From positions 4,774,001-4,838,000 of the forward strand of contig OY969798.1 of the NCBI GenBank assembly GCA_963703165.1: a stretch of DNA of 64,000 nucleotides, written 5' to 3'. The position numbers and the translations under genes are program-made. This DNA is from JBQTKD01 sp963703165 (lineage in GTDB: Bacteria; Actinomycetota; Actinomycetes; Sporichthyales; Sporichthyaceae). The notes below the pieces were generated by a model. The model had not been told where the DNA came from. It searched no databases and was given only the letters and a program-made list of their open reading frames with translations. The first letter of the stretch is position 1, and each line of letters opens with the position of its first letter. This document shows positions 8,974-17,698 of the stretch, piece after piece.

Positions 8974-10671
8974 GTGGCCTGTTGCGGCGAGACGTTCGCC
9001 CTCCCGACGGGCGAACCGGTCGACGCCACCCTGCTCGGAACCACGTACGCGGGTGCCGTGGAGCTTCTCCCGGAGCACTCCCTCGCGCCGCTGACCGCGG
9101 CGGACCTCGATCTCGGGTGGTGCCTGGACTTCCACTTCCCCCGCGGGCTGCGTCCACTCAGCTGCGAGTTGGTGAGCGTGCTGGCCGCCTGCAGCCGTGC
9201 GGCAGCCGAGCAGTTGCCCGCCGCGAACGGACGGGGCCTGGAGTGCCGGATGGTCGGCACGCACGTGTACACCGCGGGCGTTCCCGTCCTCGATCCCGGC
9301 GAGCGTGCCGCACGCGCTGCCGAAGCGGCGGACGCGGTGACGGCCTATCCCGACGGCTTCCAGGCGCGTTGGCGAGCACACGTGGACCGACTGGACACCG
9401 AGTACGCGGCGCTCGCCGCGATCGACCTACACCGCGCCTCGCGGGCCGAACTGCACCGGAAGTTCGACGCCGCAGTGGCGCACTACGGGCGCGCGTGGGA
9501 AGTGCACTTCGAGGTCATGTATCCGATGTTGGCGGTCGCCGAGCGGTTCCGAACCGTGTGTCGTTCGCTCGGAATCGGCGATACGGAGTCCGCCGATCTG
9601 CTCTCGAGCGGCGATTCGGCGATTCGCCGCACGGACGTCGCCCTGCGCGCGCTGGCCGAGCGGGTCTCGGACCTCGGTCTGCAGGGCCTGTTCGCGGATG
9701 CGAGCGGGCTGGGGGAGCGGCTGCACGACACGCCCGCGGCGGCGGAGTGGCTGGCGGAGTTCGCGCAGTTCCTGGGCGTGCACGGGCAGCGTTCGGACGC
9801 GATCGTCGACGTCGGCGCGGTGGCGTGGGCCGACGATCCGAGCCAGCCGTTGGCTCTCGTGCGAGACCTGGTGCTCCAGGGCCTCGCCGCGGCCACCGAC
9901 GGCCGGCTCGACCGTGTCGAGGCCTCGCGCGAACTCCGGTGCAAGGAGATCGTCGCCCGGCTCGGAACACGGGACCGGGCGGTCTTTCTGGACGGCCTGC
10001 GGAGCGTACGCAACGCGAACTTCGCGTGGTGGAACGAGGACCACAACGCCGTCATCGACCTTCGCGCGCACCTGCCCGTCGGCCGCATTGCGGGGGAGCT
10101 CGCCGTGCGCTACGCGTATCCGCGCGAGGCGGCCGGCTACATGTTCGCCGAGGAGGTGCGCGAACTCGGCCACATGCGGCTGCTCGGCGAGGCGATCGCG
10201 GAACGACGGAACTTCGACGAGCACTGGCGCGGGCGGCGCGTGAACCTGCCGCGCTTCGTCGGCACGCCCAGTGCGGTCAACGACCCGGTCCTCGCGGAGA
10301 TCGTGGGCATACCGGTCGAAGGCGCGGGAGACCGGGGCAGTCTGGTGCTGCACGGTCTCGGGGCGTCGCACGGCGTCGCCCGCGGCCCGGCCAGGGTGGT
10401 GCTCACCCCCGACGAACTGCACCGGATCCGTGCCGGGGACGTACTGGTCTGCGATGCCACCTCGCCGAGCTGGACCGTCGCGTTTCCGGGGCTCGCCGCG
10501 TGCGTGTGCGCCACCGGCGGCCCGCTCACGCATGCGGCGATCATCTGCCGGGAGTACGGCCTGCCGTGCGTGTCCGGGGTAGGGAACGCCATGCAGGCGA
10601 TCAAAGACGGCGAACTCGTGGAAGTGGACGGCCGAAACGGCACGGTGACCCTACTCGGAGGTGGCGCATGA
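8974..10671 (+). CDS. PEP-utilising-type swivelling histidine protein (CreH/PpsA-like)
   Basis: This 565-residue protein has a long helical N-terminal region of no recognised type and a C-terminal PEP-utiliser mobile domain with TGGPLTHAAIICREYGLP. The phospho-accepting histidine is residue 520, 45 residues from the end. The architecture recalls the PpsA subunit of phenylphosphate synthase and CreH of the phosphorylation-initiated cresol pathway of Corynebacterium glutamicum; both phosphorylate a phenol using ATP via a phosphohistidine. The GTG start is chosen because the homology-like N-terminus begins there and upstream codons read as shadow sequence. The stop overlaps the next gene (ATGA), so the two products probably work together. 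Confidence 0.65.
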   Translation: MACCGETFALPTGEPVDATLLGTTYAGAVELLPEHSLAPLTAADLDLGWCLDFHFPRGLRPLSCELVSVLAACSRAAAEQLPAANGRGLECRMVGTHVYTAGVPVLDPGERAARAAEAADAVTAYPDGFQARWRAHVDRLDTEYAALAAIDLHRASRAELHRKFDAAVAHYGRAWEVHFEVMYPMLAVAERFRTVCRSLGIGDTESADLLSSGDSAIRRTDVALRALAERVSDLGLQGLFADASGLGERLHDTPAAAEWLAEFAQFLGVHGQRSDAIVDVGAVAWADDPSQPLALVRDLVLQGLAAATDGRLDRVEASRELRCKEIVARLGTRDRAVFLDGLRSVRNANFAWWNEDHNAVIDLRAHLPVGRIAGELAVRYAYPREAAGYMFAEEVRELGHMRLLGEAIAERRNFDEHWRGRRVNLPRFVGTPSAVNDPVLAEIVGIPVEGAGDRGSLVLHGLGASHGVARGPARVVLTPDELHRIRAGDVLVCDATSPSWTVAFPGLAACVCATGGPLTHAAIICREYGLPCVSGVGNAMQAIKDGELVEVDGRNGTVTLLGGGA

Positions 10672-11252
10672 CCCGCGTACTGAAGCTGACCGATCCCCGG
10701 GCGCAGGACTACGCGCTGAGCGGAGTGGCGATGGCCACGATGGCTCGCCTCGCCGTGGCCGGAATCCCTGTGCCGCAGGGGTTCGTGGTCACGACGGACT
10801 GCGGCGAGTGGGAGGACCCGGAGGCCGAGGCGGCCATCTTCCGCGGCTACCACGCGCTCGGCGACGGGCACGGCGGCCTACCGGTGGTCTACGCCGTCGC
10901 GTCTCCGGCGGCGACCGACCTCGAACCGACCGAGGGCGGCACCTTCGAACCGCAACGCGGCCTGTCGAATCTGAGTGAAGTGTTCGCCGCGATCGACGCG
11001 TGCCGGGGCCGTCCCCGTGTCGGTGCTGCCCGCCCGTACAACGCAGGGCCCTTCCCGACGTTCATGGCGGTCGGGGTCCTCGAAGTTCCGCACGTCGTAC
11101 AGTCGCCGATCGACAATGTGCTGCAGGGTCAGATTCGCGACGTCGTCGCCCGAGTCGCGGAGGTGCTGGGCGCCCGGGTCGAGGTGGAGTGGGCCCTGGT
11201 CGACGGGAAAGTCACCGTGCTGAAGGCCACCGAATCTCCCGTTCCCTTCTGA
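10668..11252 (+). CDS. truncated ATP-grasp (PPDK_N-like) partner protein
   Basis: The 194-residue product keeps the ends of a PEP-synthase ATP-grasp domain: an N-terminal GVAMATMARLAVAGIPVPQG followed by FVVTTD, a degenerate counterpart of the VRSSATAEDL segment (VYAVASPAATDLEP), and the C-terminal VEWALVDGKVTVLKATE. The central region that carries most nucleotide contacts is absent, and the usual arginine of the RSSA motif is missing. There is no frameshift, so this is the natural form. It is coupled to the swivelling-histidine protein. It may be a scaffold or regulator rather than a kinase; what would phosphorylate the histidine is unknown. An operator-like repeat overlaps its stop codon. 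Confidence 0.55.
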   Translation: MTRVLKLTDPRAQDYALSGVAMATMARLAVAGIPVPQGFVVTTDCGEWEDPEAEAAIFRGYHALGDGHGGLPVVYAVASPAATDLEPTEGGTFEPQRGLSNLSEVFAAIDACRGRPRVGAARPYNAGPFPTFMAVGVLEVPHVVQSPIDNVLQGQIRDVVARVAEVLGARVEVEWALVDGKVTVLKATESPVPF

Positions 11253-11258
11253 GGAACG
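11240..11258. promoter_or_regulatory. IclR-type operator candidate, perfect CGTTCC-N7-GGAACG
   Basis: A perfect inverted repeat CGTTCC-CTTCTGA-GGAACG spans the stop codon of the preceding gene and lies 71 bp upstream of the diiron monooxygenase alpha-subunit start. The same repeat with the same seven-base spacer recurs upstream of the other catabolic and transport units in the window. Confidence 0.7.
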
Positions 11259-11329
11259 GTTCCGCCCGAAGCGCTCGTGGCCCGCAAGAGTGACGTCCAG
11301 AACCCGACCGGACGACTCGAAGGAAGACC

Positions 11330-12823
11330 ATGGCGCTTCGACGTGATGACTGGCTCGACCTGGCCCGCAAGGTGGACTGGGAGTACACCTACGTCACCGA
11401 ACGCGAAGTGTTCCCCGAGGTCGTCTCCGGGGAACCCTGGCTGCCGCACAAGGCGTGGGAGAACTGGGAAGAGGCCTACCGCAGCACCTACCGCGAGTAC
11501 GTCGAGACGCAGCTGGAGAAGGACAACTCCGTCTTCGCCGTCCGCGACGTGCTCTCCAAGGCCAAGATCACCGAACGCCTCGACCCGGGCTGGATGCAGC
11601 TCGCGAAGTTCCACAACGGAGCCATCGCCCTGGGCGAGTACGCGGCCTGCATCGGCGAGCTGCGGATGGCGCGCTTCGGCCGCGACAGCGCCTGGCGCGC
11701 GATGGCCAACCTCGGCGCCCTGGACGAGATCCGGCACTGCCAGATCCCGCTGATCCTCAGCCACGACCTGCTCAAGTTCGACCCGAACTTCGACTGGGCG
11801 CACAAGGCGTACCACACCAACCAGTGGGCCATGGTCGCCGCGAAGCACCTCTTCGACGACATGTTCACGGCCGCCAGTGCCACCGACACCGCGCTGCAGC
11901 TGACCTTCGTCTTCGAGACCGGCTTCACCAACCTGCAGTTCATCGCCATGGCCGCGATGGCCGACGGCGCGAACGACCACGTCTTCGAGAAGGCCCTGGC
12001 CAGCATCCAGACCGACGAGTCGCGGCACGCCCAGCAGGGGCACCCGGTGCTGCGCGCGGTGCTGGAGAACGGCGGCAAGGAGCAGGCTCAGTTCCTGCTG
12101 GACAAGATGTGGTGGCGTTCCTACCGGCTGTTCCTGGCGCTGACCGGGACGTCGATGGACTACCTGACCCCCGTCGGGGCACGCAAGGCCTCCTTCAAGG
12201 AGTTCATGGTCGAGTGGATCATGGACCAGTTCGTGAAGAACCTGGAGGAGTTCGGCCTGGAGCTGCCCTGGTTCTGGGACCTGTTCGTGGAGGAGCTCGA
12301 CTACTCCCACCACAGCTTCCAGCTCGGCCTCTACCAGTACCGCCAGACGCTCTGGATCGACGAGCCGATGCCGAGCCCCGAGGACCGGGCGTGGCTGGAG
12401 CAGAAGTACCCGACCTGGGGCGAGACCTTCGGCCCGATCTGGGACCAGATCGAGCAGACCTGGGACAAGCGCGGGGTCAACGGCACGCTGCCCTACACGC
12501 TGCCGTCGCTGTGCAACCTGTGCCAGCTGCCCACCGCGTTCCTCGGCCCGAAGAAGCTGACCGCCTGCACCGGCGAGTACGAGGGCCGCAACTACCTGTT
12601 CTGCTCCGAGCCGTGCAAGTGGATCTTCTTCAAGCAGCCGGAGCGCTTCGCCGGCCACAAGACGGTCGTCGACCGCGTCCTGGGCGGCGAGGAGTGCCCG
12701 AGCGACTACAACTCCGTCCTCGAGTGGATGGGCATGGAGTCGATCGAGGAGCAGGGCCGAGACCTGCACAACGGCGAGCACCCCTGGCGCGTCGACCGCA
12801 AGCTCGCCACCGTCGCCGACTGA
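11330..12823 (+). CDS. tmoA: toluene/benzene monooxygenase hydroxylase alpha subunit
   Basis: This is the catalytic subunit of a group 2 soluble diiron monooxygenase, 497 residues against about 500 in toluene 4-monooxygenase. All six iron ligands are present: Glu103 (GEYAACIGE), Glu133 and His136 (DEIRHCQ), Glu196 (FETGFTNLQF), Glu230 and His233 (TDESRHAQQG). The active-site stretch GAIALGEYAA keeps the residues that in TmoA are Ile100, Gly103 and Ala107. The gene has a good Shine-Dalgarno (AAGGAAG) and leads a TmoA-B-C-D-E order, preceded by an operator-like repeat. It would hydroxylate toluene or benzene to a phenol. Regiospecificity cannot be read from the sequence. Confidence 0.93.
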   Translation: MALRRDDWLDLARKVDWEYTYVTEREVFPEVVSGEPWLPHKAWENWEEAYRSTYREYVETQLEKDNSVFAVRDVLSKAKITERLDPGWMQLAKFHNGAIALGEYAACIGELRMARFGRDSAWRAMANLGALDEIRHCQIPLILSHDLLKFDPNFDWAHKAYHTNQWAMVAAKHLFDDMFTAASATDTALQLTFVFETGFTNLQFIAMAAMADGANDHVFEKALASIQTDESRHAQQGHPVLRAVLENGGKEQAQFLLDKMWWRSYRLFLALTGTSMDYLTPVGARKASFKEFMVEWIMDQFVKNLEEFGLELPWFWDLFVEELDYSHHSFQLGLYQYRQTLWIDEPMPSPEDRAWLEQKYPTWGETFGPIWDQIEQTWDKRGVNGTLPYTLPSLCNLCQLPTAFLGPKKLTACTGEYEGRNYLFCSEPCKWIFFKQPERFAGHKTVVDRVLGGEECPSDYNSVLEWMGMESIEEQGRDLHNGEHPWRVDRKLATVAD

Positions 12824-12850
12824 GTCCCCGCGAAGCCACCGGAGAATCTG

Positions 12851-13106
12851 ATGATCATTCACCTGCACGGGTACTTCGAGGGCGACTTCCTCGGCCTGCT
12901 GTGTATCGGGGTCGGCGACACCAAGGTCGGCGACGTCGCCACCCAGCTCAGCGAGTGGGTCCTCGAGCTACGGGTCGCGCCGATCCCCGGCAGCCAGCGG
13001 ACTCGAGGCGCGCAACGAGGTCGGGGACCTGCTCGACCTCGAGGCGACGCTCGACGAGGCCGGGCTCCGGCCTGGGGACATCCTCCGCGTCAAGCAGCTC
13101 GCATGA
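12851..13106 (+). CDS. tmoB: toluene monooxygenase gamma subunit (frameshifted)
   Basis: The small gamma subunit of the hydroxylase is about 84 residues. The N-terminal half (HLHGYFEGDFLG, ending LRVAPIPGSQ) matches the TmoB pattern including the RVAP segment. The C-terminal half (NEVGDLLDLEATLDEAGLRP, then GDILRVKQLA) is in another frame, so one base is gained or lost near 13000. The stop overlaps the Rieske ferredoxin start (ATGA). The call rests on position, size and these short similarities. Confidence 0.8.
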
Positions 13107-13453
13107 CGATCAGCACGGGCACGTGGCAGGTCGCCGGAACGCTCGACGACCTGTGGGAGGGCGAGATGCTGTCCGTCGACATCGACGGCACCGACGTCCT
13201 TCTGGTGCACGCCGCCGGCGCGCTGGTCGCGTTCGAGGACAAGTGCCCGCACGTGGCCAACCCGCTCTCCACCGGGACCCTGGACGGCGACGAGCTGTCC
13301 TGCGCCGCGCACAACTGGACCTTCGACGTCCGGGACGGCGCGGGCCGCAATCCCTCCACCTCCTGCCTGAAGCGGTTCGCGCTGCGGGTCGAGGCCGACA
13401 CGATCCTCGTGAACGTCGGCGAGGTCCTGCAGGAACCACAGAAGGGCATGTGA
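13103..13453 (+). CDS. tmoC: Rieske ferredoxin of toluene monooxygenase
   Basis: This 116-residue 2Fe-2S protein carries electrons from a reductase to the diiron hydroxylase. The Rieske ligands are plain: KCPHVANPLSTG, then SCAAHNWTFDV, giving C-x-H and C-x2-H. Its presence separates this enzyme from phenol hydroxylases, which take electrons directly from the reductase. The start overlaps the gamma-subunit stop and the stop overlaps the effector start (TGATG). No frameshift is seen. Confidence 0.92.
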   Translation: MTISTGTWQVAGTLDDLWEGEMLSVDIDGTDVLLVHAAGALVAFEDKCPHVANPLSTGTLDGDELSCAAHNWTFDVRDGAGRNPSTSCLKRFALRVEADTILVNVGEVLQEPQKGM

Positions 13454-13841
13454 TGGACAGGCAACGTGAAGGCCACGCTCGAGCCGGCGGACGTGGCGAC
13501 GAACGTGCTCGCGCCTGCGCACGTCATCGACAACGGCGTCGGCCCCGTCCTGCAGGCGACGCCGCTCGCCCGCTGCATGATCGAGGCGCTGGAGGAGGAG
13601 CACGAGGGCCTCTTCGTCGAGGACGCGGGAGCGTACTACCGCATCTTCGCCTCCGGCGTCTGCCGGCTGCGCAAGGAGATCGTCGACGAGATCGCCGGCC
13701 GCGACGTGTCCTTCCCGCGCGAGCTCGAAGTGATCCTGTCGTCCTTCACCGGGAAAGATGAAGATGAACGACAGCGGGGCCGTCTGGTGGTCCGCTCGCG
13801 AGCAGACGCCGGATGCTCCCGGACGTGCCGAACAACGGTAG
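13453..13841 (+). CDS. tmoD: toluene monooxygenase effector protein (frameshifted)
   Basis: The cofactor-free effector modulates the hydroxylase active site. The core (VIDNGVGPVLQATPLARCMI, DAGAYYRIFASG, VILSSFTGK) agrees with TmoD. I begin at the ATG that overlaps the tmoC stop; this needs one lost base near 13463, otherwise the start is GTG 13466. A second shift in an adenine run near 13753 restores a C-terminus beginning MKMNDSGAVWW that ends at 13841, twelve bases before the next gene. The size, about 128 residues, is slightly longer than the usual 103-110. Confidence 0.78.
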
Positions 13842-13853
13842 GAGTGAGTAGCT

Positions 13854-14854
13854 GTGGACCAGCCACGCCGTAAGCAGAAGAGCTACTCGATGCTCGGCGC
13901 CAAGCGCCGCATGCCCACCGAGTACGAGCTCACCAGCAGCAAGCTGCACTACCACTACCCGCGCAACTTCGAGTTGAGCAACTCCAACCCCGTCAGCCAG
14001 TGGTACTTCGAGCACCGCGAGGAGAGCCCGCTGCAGGCGCAGGACTGGGAGACGTTCGCCGACCCGCGCAAGACGGACCTACACCAAGTACAACGGCGGC
14101 CAGAACGCCAGGGAGACCGTCGTCGACGGTCTGCTGCGCGCAGATCGACGAGTCCGACTACGACCAGACGCTCGACCCGGAGTGGGTCCAGTTCCTGCAC
14201 CGCTGGTACGGCCCGCTGCGCTACCCCGCCCACGGCCTGCAGATGATGTCGGCCTACGTCGCCCAGATGGCGCCGGCCTCGCGCATCACCAACTGTGGCG
14301 CCTTCCAGGCCGCCGACGAGATGCGTCGCCTGCAGCGGTTCGCGTACCGCTCCGCCCAGCTGCACGCCCACCTCGACTCGGCGCCGCCGCAGGAGCACCA
14401 GGGATTCTGGCAGGAGGCCGAGGCCTTCCAGCCGCTACGCGAGCTGATCGAGCGGGCCCTGATCGTGTACGACTTCGGCGAGGCCCTCACCGTCCTGAAC
14501 TTCGTGGTGAAGCCGCATGTCGACTCGTTGCTGAACGAGGAGCTGGCCGGCCGTCTGGCGGCGGCCAACGGCGACACGATCCTGCGCGAGATCCATTTCT
14601 CGCTACACGAGGACGCGCAGTGGCACCGCGCCTGGTCCTCCGAGCTGGCGCGCACGCTGATCGCGGACACGCCGGCCAACGAGGCGATCATGAACGAGTG
14701 GATCGCCACGTGGACCCCGCTCGCCGTGCGGGCCGTCGAGGGACTCGCGTCCGTCTTCGAGACCGCGCCGGTGCCGATGGCGGCCTCCGAGGTCGTGGAC
14801 CGGGTCGTTATGGCCGCCTCCAAGGCCACCGACCTCGCCCCCGTCGGCGCCTGA
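13854..14854 (+). CDS. tmoE: toluene monooxygenase hydroxylase beta subunit (frameshifted)
   Basis: The beta subunit stabilises the hydroxylase dimer and has no metal site. The N-terminal segment with YHYPRNFELSNSNPVSQWYF and the later EWVQFLHRWYGPLRYPAHG, together with the DSLLNEELAGRLAAANGD region, follow the TmoE pattern. Two shifts lie near 14078 and 14143. The total, about 330 residues, is normal. The start is a GTG with a GGAGTGAG-type upstream site. It is the last gene of the A-E set; the reductase (TmoF equivalent) is not adjacent but is encoded at 18658 or 28696. Confidence 0.85.
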
Positions 14855-14895
14855 CTTCCCCGCACTACACAAATCCAACGAAGGGTGCGTGCCCC

Positions 14896-15312
14896 ATGTC
14901 CGAGCCTCTGAAGTTCTTCTCCGCCGAGTGGTGCGCCGCGGCGATCGAGGCCTGCAACGCGGAGCCGAAGGTGGTCGCGGGATTCCGCGAGCCGGCCAAG
15001 TTCAGCCACCGGATGGAGTTCGGCTGCCTGGACACCGGGCTGGCCAGCCACGTCGAGTGGAAGGAAGGGATTGTCGTGGCCTGGGGGCCGCCGTCCTTCC
15101 CGGAGGAGGACCTCTGGCTGAAGATCAACGCCGACGAGTCCACCTGGAAGGAAGCGGCCGAGGGCGGCAAGGACGCCGGTCAGCTGTTGATGGCCGGGAA
15201 GATCAAGTTCGGCAAGGGCCCGATGTCGGCGGCGATCGAGAACGGCGGCGCCTTCAACAACTTCATCAAGGCCTGGGGCAAGGTCCCCACGGCGTGGCCC
15301 GAGGGCGTCTGA
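14896..15312 (+). CDS. SCP2-like protein 1
   Basis: This 138-residue protein resembles sterol-carrier-protein-2-type small lipid binders (a hydrophobic cavity fold): WLKINADESTWKEAAEGG, then GQLLMAGKIKFGKGPMS. It follows the monooxygenase by 41 bp and probably belongs to the same transcript. A role in presenting or buffering a hydrophobic substrate is an inference from the family and position. No signal peptide is seen, so it should be cytoplasmic. No catalytic residues are recognisable. Confidence 0.65.
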   Translation: MSEPLKFFSAEWCAAAIEACNAEPKVVAGFREPAKFSHRMEFGCLDTGLASHVEWKEGIVVAWGPPSFPEEDLWLKINADESTWKEAAEGGKDAGQLLMAGKIKFGKGPMSAAIENGGAFNNFIKAWGKVPTAWPEGV

Positions 15313-15347
15313 GCTCTTCGCGAGGCGCGCCGCAGAGAGAGGTTCCG

Positions 15348-15807
15348 ATGTCGCGTCACAACGCCGTCCAAGAGCAGTACACCGTCACCACGGCCGACGA
15401 GGACGACGCCAACGGCGTCGCCTCGATCCTGTGCAGCCTGCTCGAGCAGAACTTCGAGAAGTTCCCGGAACGGGCGGCGCATCGCGCGTCGGATGCGGCG
15501 CCCGGTCGGGGTTTACAGCAAGGACACCGACACCTCGGCCACGATCATCTTCGGTCGCGAGGGTGCCGTCATCCACAACGGGCTGATCGACAAGCCCTCG
15601 GTGATCGTCAATGCGACGGTCAATCAGATCCTGGACGTGGCGCAGTTGAAGGTCGTCGGCAAGGGTCTGGTGCCGGTCGGCTTCTTCACCAAGCGCGGCC
15701 TGCACGTGCTCGGCGAAATCCTCAAGCGCCGGCTGGTCGTCAAGGGCCTGCTCACGCACACCGCTGCCTCGTTGCGCACCATCGCGCTGGTCTCGATCGC
15801 CGAGTAG
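15348..15807 (+). CDS. SCP2-like protein 2 (frameshifted)
   Basis: A second small protein of the same general type follows, about 153 residues. The N-terminal part (ASILCSLLEQNFEKFPERA) and the C-terminal part (TSATIIFGREGAVIHNG, NATVNQILDVAQLKVVGKGL) are in different frames with one shift near 15478. The segment ILKRRLVVKGLLTH is typical of SCP2-like proteins found next to hydrocarbon oxygenases. It has a clear GAGAGAGG upstream of the ATG. It converges on the following IclR gene. Confidence 0.6.
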
Positions 15808-15839
15808 TGAGGACGGCAGCTCCTCGGACGCCCGCCTCG

Positions 15840-15858
15840 GAACTCAGAGGCAGAGTTC
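15840..15858. terminator. small hairpin at the convergent gene ends
   Basis: GAACTC-AGAGGCA-GAGTTC forms a six-base-pair stem between the SCP2-like gene and the end of the first IclR gene, overlapping the latter's stop codon. It is short and lacks a T run, so function as a terminator is tentative. Confidence 0.35.
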
Positions 15859-16626
15859 TTTGGACAGTTTCTTGGTGGCCAGTTGGACGAGGCGGGCGGC
15901 GTTTTGGGTGTCGCCGAGGAGTTTGGCGGTGGGTCCGACCAGCGAGAGCGAGGCGCGGGCGGTTCGGTCGTGGTCCAGGACGGGCGCGGCCACGGAGGTC
16001 AGTCCGAGGACCTGTTCGTCGACGCTCAGGGCGTAGCCCTGGGCCACGGACTGTTGCAGGCTCGTGCGGTAGCGGCGAGCGGCGAGGACGTTCTCGATGG
16101 GCAGGCCGGGGACGGCGACGTTCATGCGGCCGTGGGAGAAGCGGGGGCTGTAGGCGTAGAGGAGTTTCCCCGAGCCGGTGGAGACCGAGGGGAGTCGGCG
16201 CTTGATGCTCGACCAGGTGTCCAGGTGTTCGAGGCCGACGATGCGCTCGAGGTAGAGGACGTCGTGGCCGTCGGGTACGCCGATGTGGGCGGTGTAGCCG
16301 GTGCGTTGGTGCAGGTCCTGCAGGATCGGCAGCGCCGCGTGGTGGATGTCGCTGCGGGTGACGGCGAGGTGGCCGAGTTCGTAGAGGTGCAGGCCGAGTC
16401 GGTAGCGGCCGGATTCTTCGTCTCGTACGGCGAATCCGCGGGCGCAGAGCGTGGTCAGGAGTCGGTGCGCGGTGCTCTTGGCGACGCCGATCTTGCGGGC
16501 GAGTTCGCTGACTCCGAACTCTTCGTTCTGGACGAAGCATTCGAGCAGGTCGAGGGCGGCGAGGACGGACTGCAGGCCGCCGGGACAGTCCGGTTGGCGT
16601 TCTGCGTCGGCGAGGACGGTAGTCAT
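15844..16626 (-). CDS. IclR-family regulator, copy 1
   Basis: The 260-residue protein has an N-terminal winged helix (SVLAALDLLECFVQNEEFGV, recognition region KSTAHRLLTTLCARGF) and a C-terminal effector domain (SVAQGYALSVDEQVLGLTSV). The start is the methionine of MTTVLADAE, since an upstream extension in the same frame reads as non-coding. It is about 93 percent identical by hand count (19 differences in 260) to the protein at 17690-18472, and about 25 bp upstream of both starts are also shared. It is divergent from the IclR gene at 16784. It is a likely regulator of the catabolic units that carry the shared inverted repeat. Confidence 0.9.
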   Translation of the reverse strand: MTTVLADAERQPDCPGGLQSVLAALDLLECFVQNEEFGVSELARKIGVAKSTAHRLLTTLCARGFAVRDEESGRYRLGLHLYELGHLAVTRSDIHHAALPILQDLHQRTGYTAHIGVPDGHDVLYLERIVGLEHLDTWSSIKRRLPSVSTGSGKLLYAYSPRFSHGRMNVAVPGLPIENVLAARRYRTSLQQSVAQGYALSVDEQVLGLTSVAAPVLDHDRTARASLSLVGPTAKLLGDTQNAARLVQLATKKLSKELCL

Positions 16627-16656
16627 GGGCGATGACCCCAGGCTCTGTGGGAGGAA

Positions 16657-16674
16657 GTTACTGCGGGACGTAAC
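16657..16674. promoter_or_regulatory. inverted repeat in the divergent IclR promoter region
   Basis: GTTAC-N8-GTAAC lies in the 157 bp between two divergent IclR genes. Its half-sites and spacer differ from the CGTTCC repeat found elsewhere, so it could be an autoregulatory site of the 16784 protein. The evidence is symmetry and position only. Confidence 0.4.
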
Positions 16675-16783
16675 AGGCGAGCCGCTCGAGGCGGGGCGTA
16701 AGCGGTTCCCTGCAGCCGGTCCGGCGGGGTCTGGGTCGAACGCGCGCTTTGAGAGTGCCACGATTGTGACGACCAGGTGAACT

Positions 16784-17662
16784 ATGCGTTCGACTGAATG
16801 GGACGATCCACTCGATTCGTCCGAATCCATCTCCGTCCCGTCTGAATCGGTCCTGGGCCGGGCGTTCGCGATCCTGTTCGCGTTCACCGCCGACGACGAG
16901 GGTGTCGCGTTGGCCGAGCTGGCTCGCCGGACGAAGCTGCCCAAGGCGACCGTGCACCGCTTTCTTCGGCAGCTCTGCGAGCTCGGCCTCGTCGAACGCG
17001 GGGCGCAGGGCTACGCGCTGGGGCTTCGCATGTTCGAGATCGGCATGCGCGAGCAGGTCTCTCGCGACCTGCGGGCGGCCCTGCCGATTCTCGGGGACCT
17101 ACGTGACGCCACGCACCAAACCGTTCACATGGCCGTGCTGGACGACCTCCAGGTCGTCTACATCGAAAAGTTGGCCGGGCACAGCGGCCCCCCGCTGGCC
17201 TCTCGGGTCGGCGGCCGACTGCCTGCCCACTGCACGGGGGTCGGCAAGGCCCTGCTCGCCTTCGGTCCGAAGGAGGTCGCGTCGGCCGTGCTCCGGGCGC
17301 CGCTGGCCCGCCTGACTCCGCGCACGATCGTCCTGCCCGGCCCATTGGGTCGAGAACTCGAGCAAATTCGCCGCGACGGAGTGGCCTACGAGCGCGAAGA
17401 GTCCACCCGGGGCACCGTGTGCGTCGCGTGCCCGGTCATGGGAACCGAGGGGTCTGCCGTCGCCGCTATCTCGGTCGCGGGCTGGGCCCACCAGTTCGAC
17501 CCGACGCGCTACGTGGCCGCCGTGCGGACGGCCGCCCTGGCGGTGTCCCGGCAGCTCGCCGAAGCCAATGGCCGACGCGTCGAGCAGCCGCGGCCCGGAA
17601 GCCCGTCGCGCCTGCGCGGTCACACCCCCGCGCCGCGGTACCGCAGCGGGGCTACCGAGTAG
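16784..17662 (+). CDS. IclR-family regulator, divergent type
   Basis: The 292-residue protein has the IclR helix-turn-helix (GVALAELARRTKLPKATVHR) and an effector domain with HQTVHMAVLDDLQVVYIEKL, LPAHCTGVGKALLAF and GVAYEREESTRGTVCVACPV. It is only distantly related to the two near-identical copies that flank it. A basic, proline-rich tail of about 30 residues follows the effector domain. It reads toward copy 2, and a strong hairpin separates them. Confidence 0.9.
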   Translation: MRSTEWDDPLDSSESISVPSESVLGRAFAILFAFTADDEGVALAELARRTKLPKATVHRFLRQLCELGLVERGAQGYALGLRMFEIGMREQVSRDLRAALPILGDLRDATHQTVHMAVLDDLQVVYIEKLAGHSGPPLASRVGGRLPAHCTGVGKALLAFGPKEVASAVLRAPLARLTPRTIVLPGPLGRELEQIRRDGVAYEREESTRGTVCVACPVMGTEGSAVAAISVAGWAHQFDPTRYVAAVRTAALAVSRQLAEANGRRVEQPRPGSPSRLRGHTPAPRYRSGATE

Positions 17663-17673
17663 CACCGCGCAGC

Positions 17674-17698
17674 TGCCTCTGACGGACTGTCAGAGGCA
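17674..17698. terminator. bidirectional hairpin terminator
   Basis: A perfect ten-base-pair stem, TGCCTCTGAC-GGACT-GTCAGAGGCA, lies between two convergent IclR genes and covers the stop of the minus-strand one. It should terminate both. There is no long T tract, as is common in high-GC actinomycetes. Confidence 0.65.

Noticed and set aside
16657..16674. GTTAC-N8-GTAAC as a member of the CGTTCC-N7-GGAACG family
   Set aside because: The half-site and spacer both differ, so it is kept as a separate weak element.
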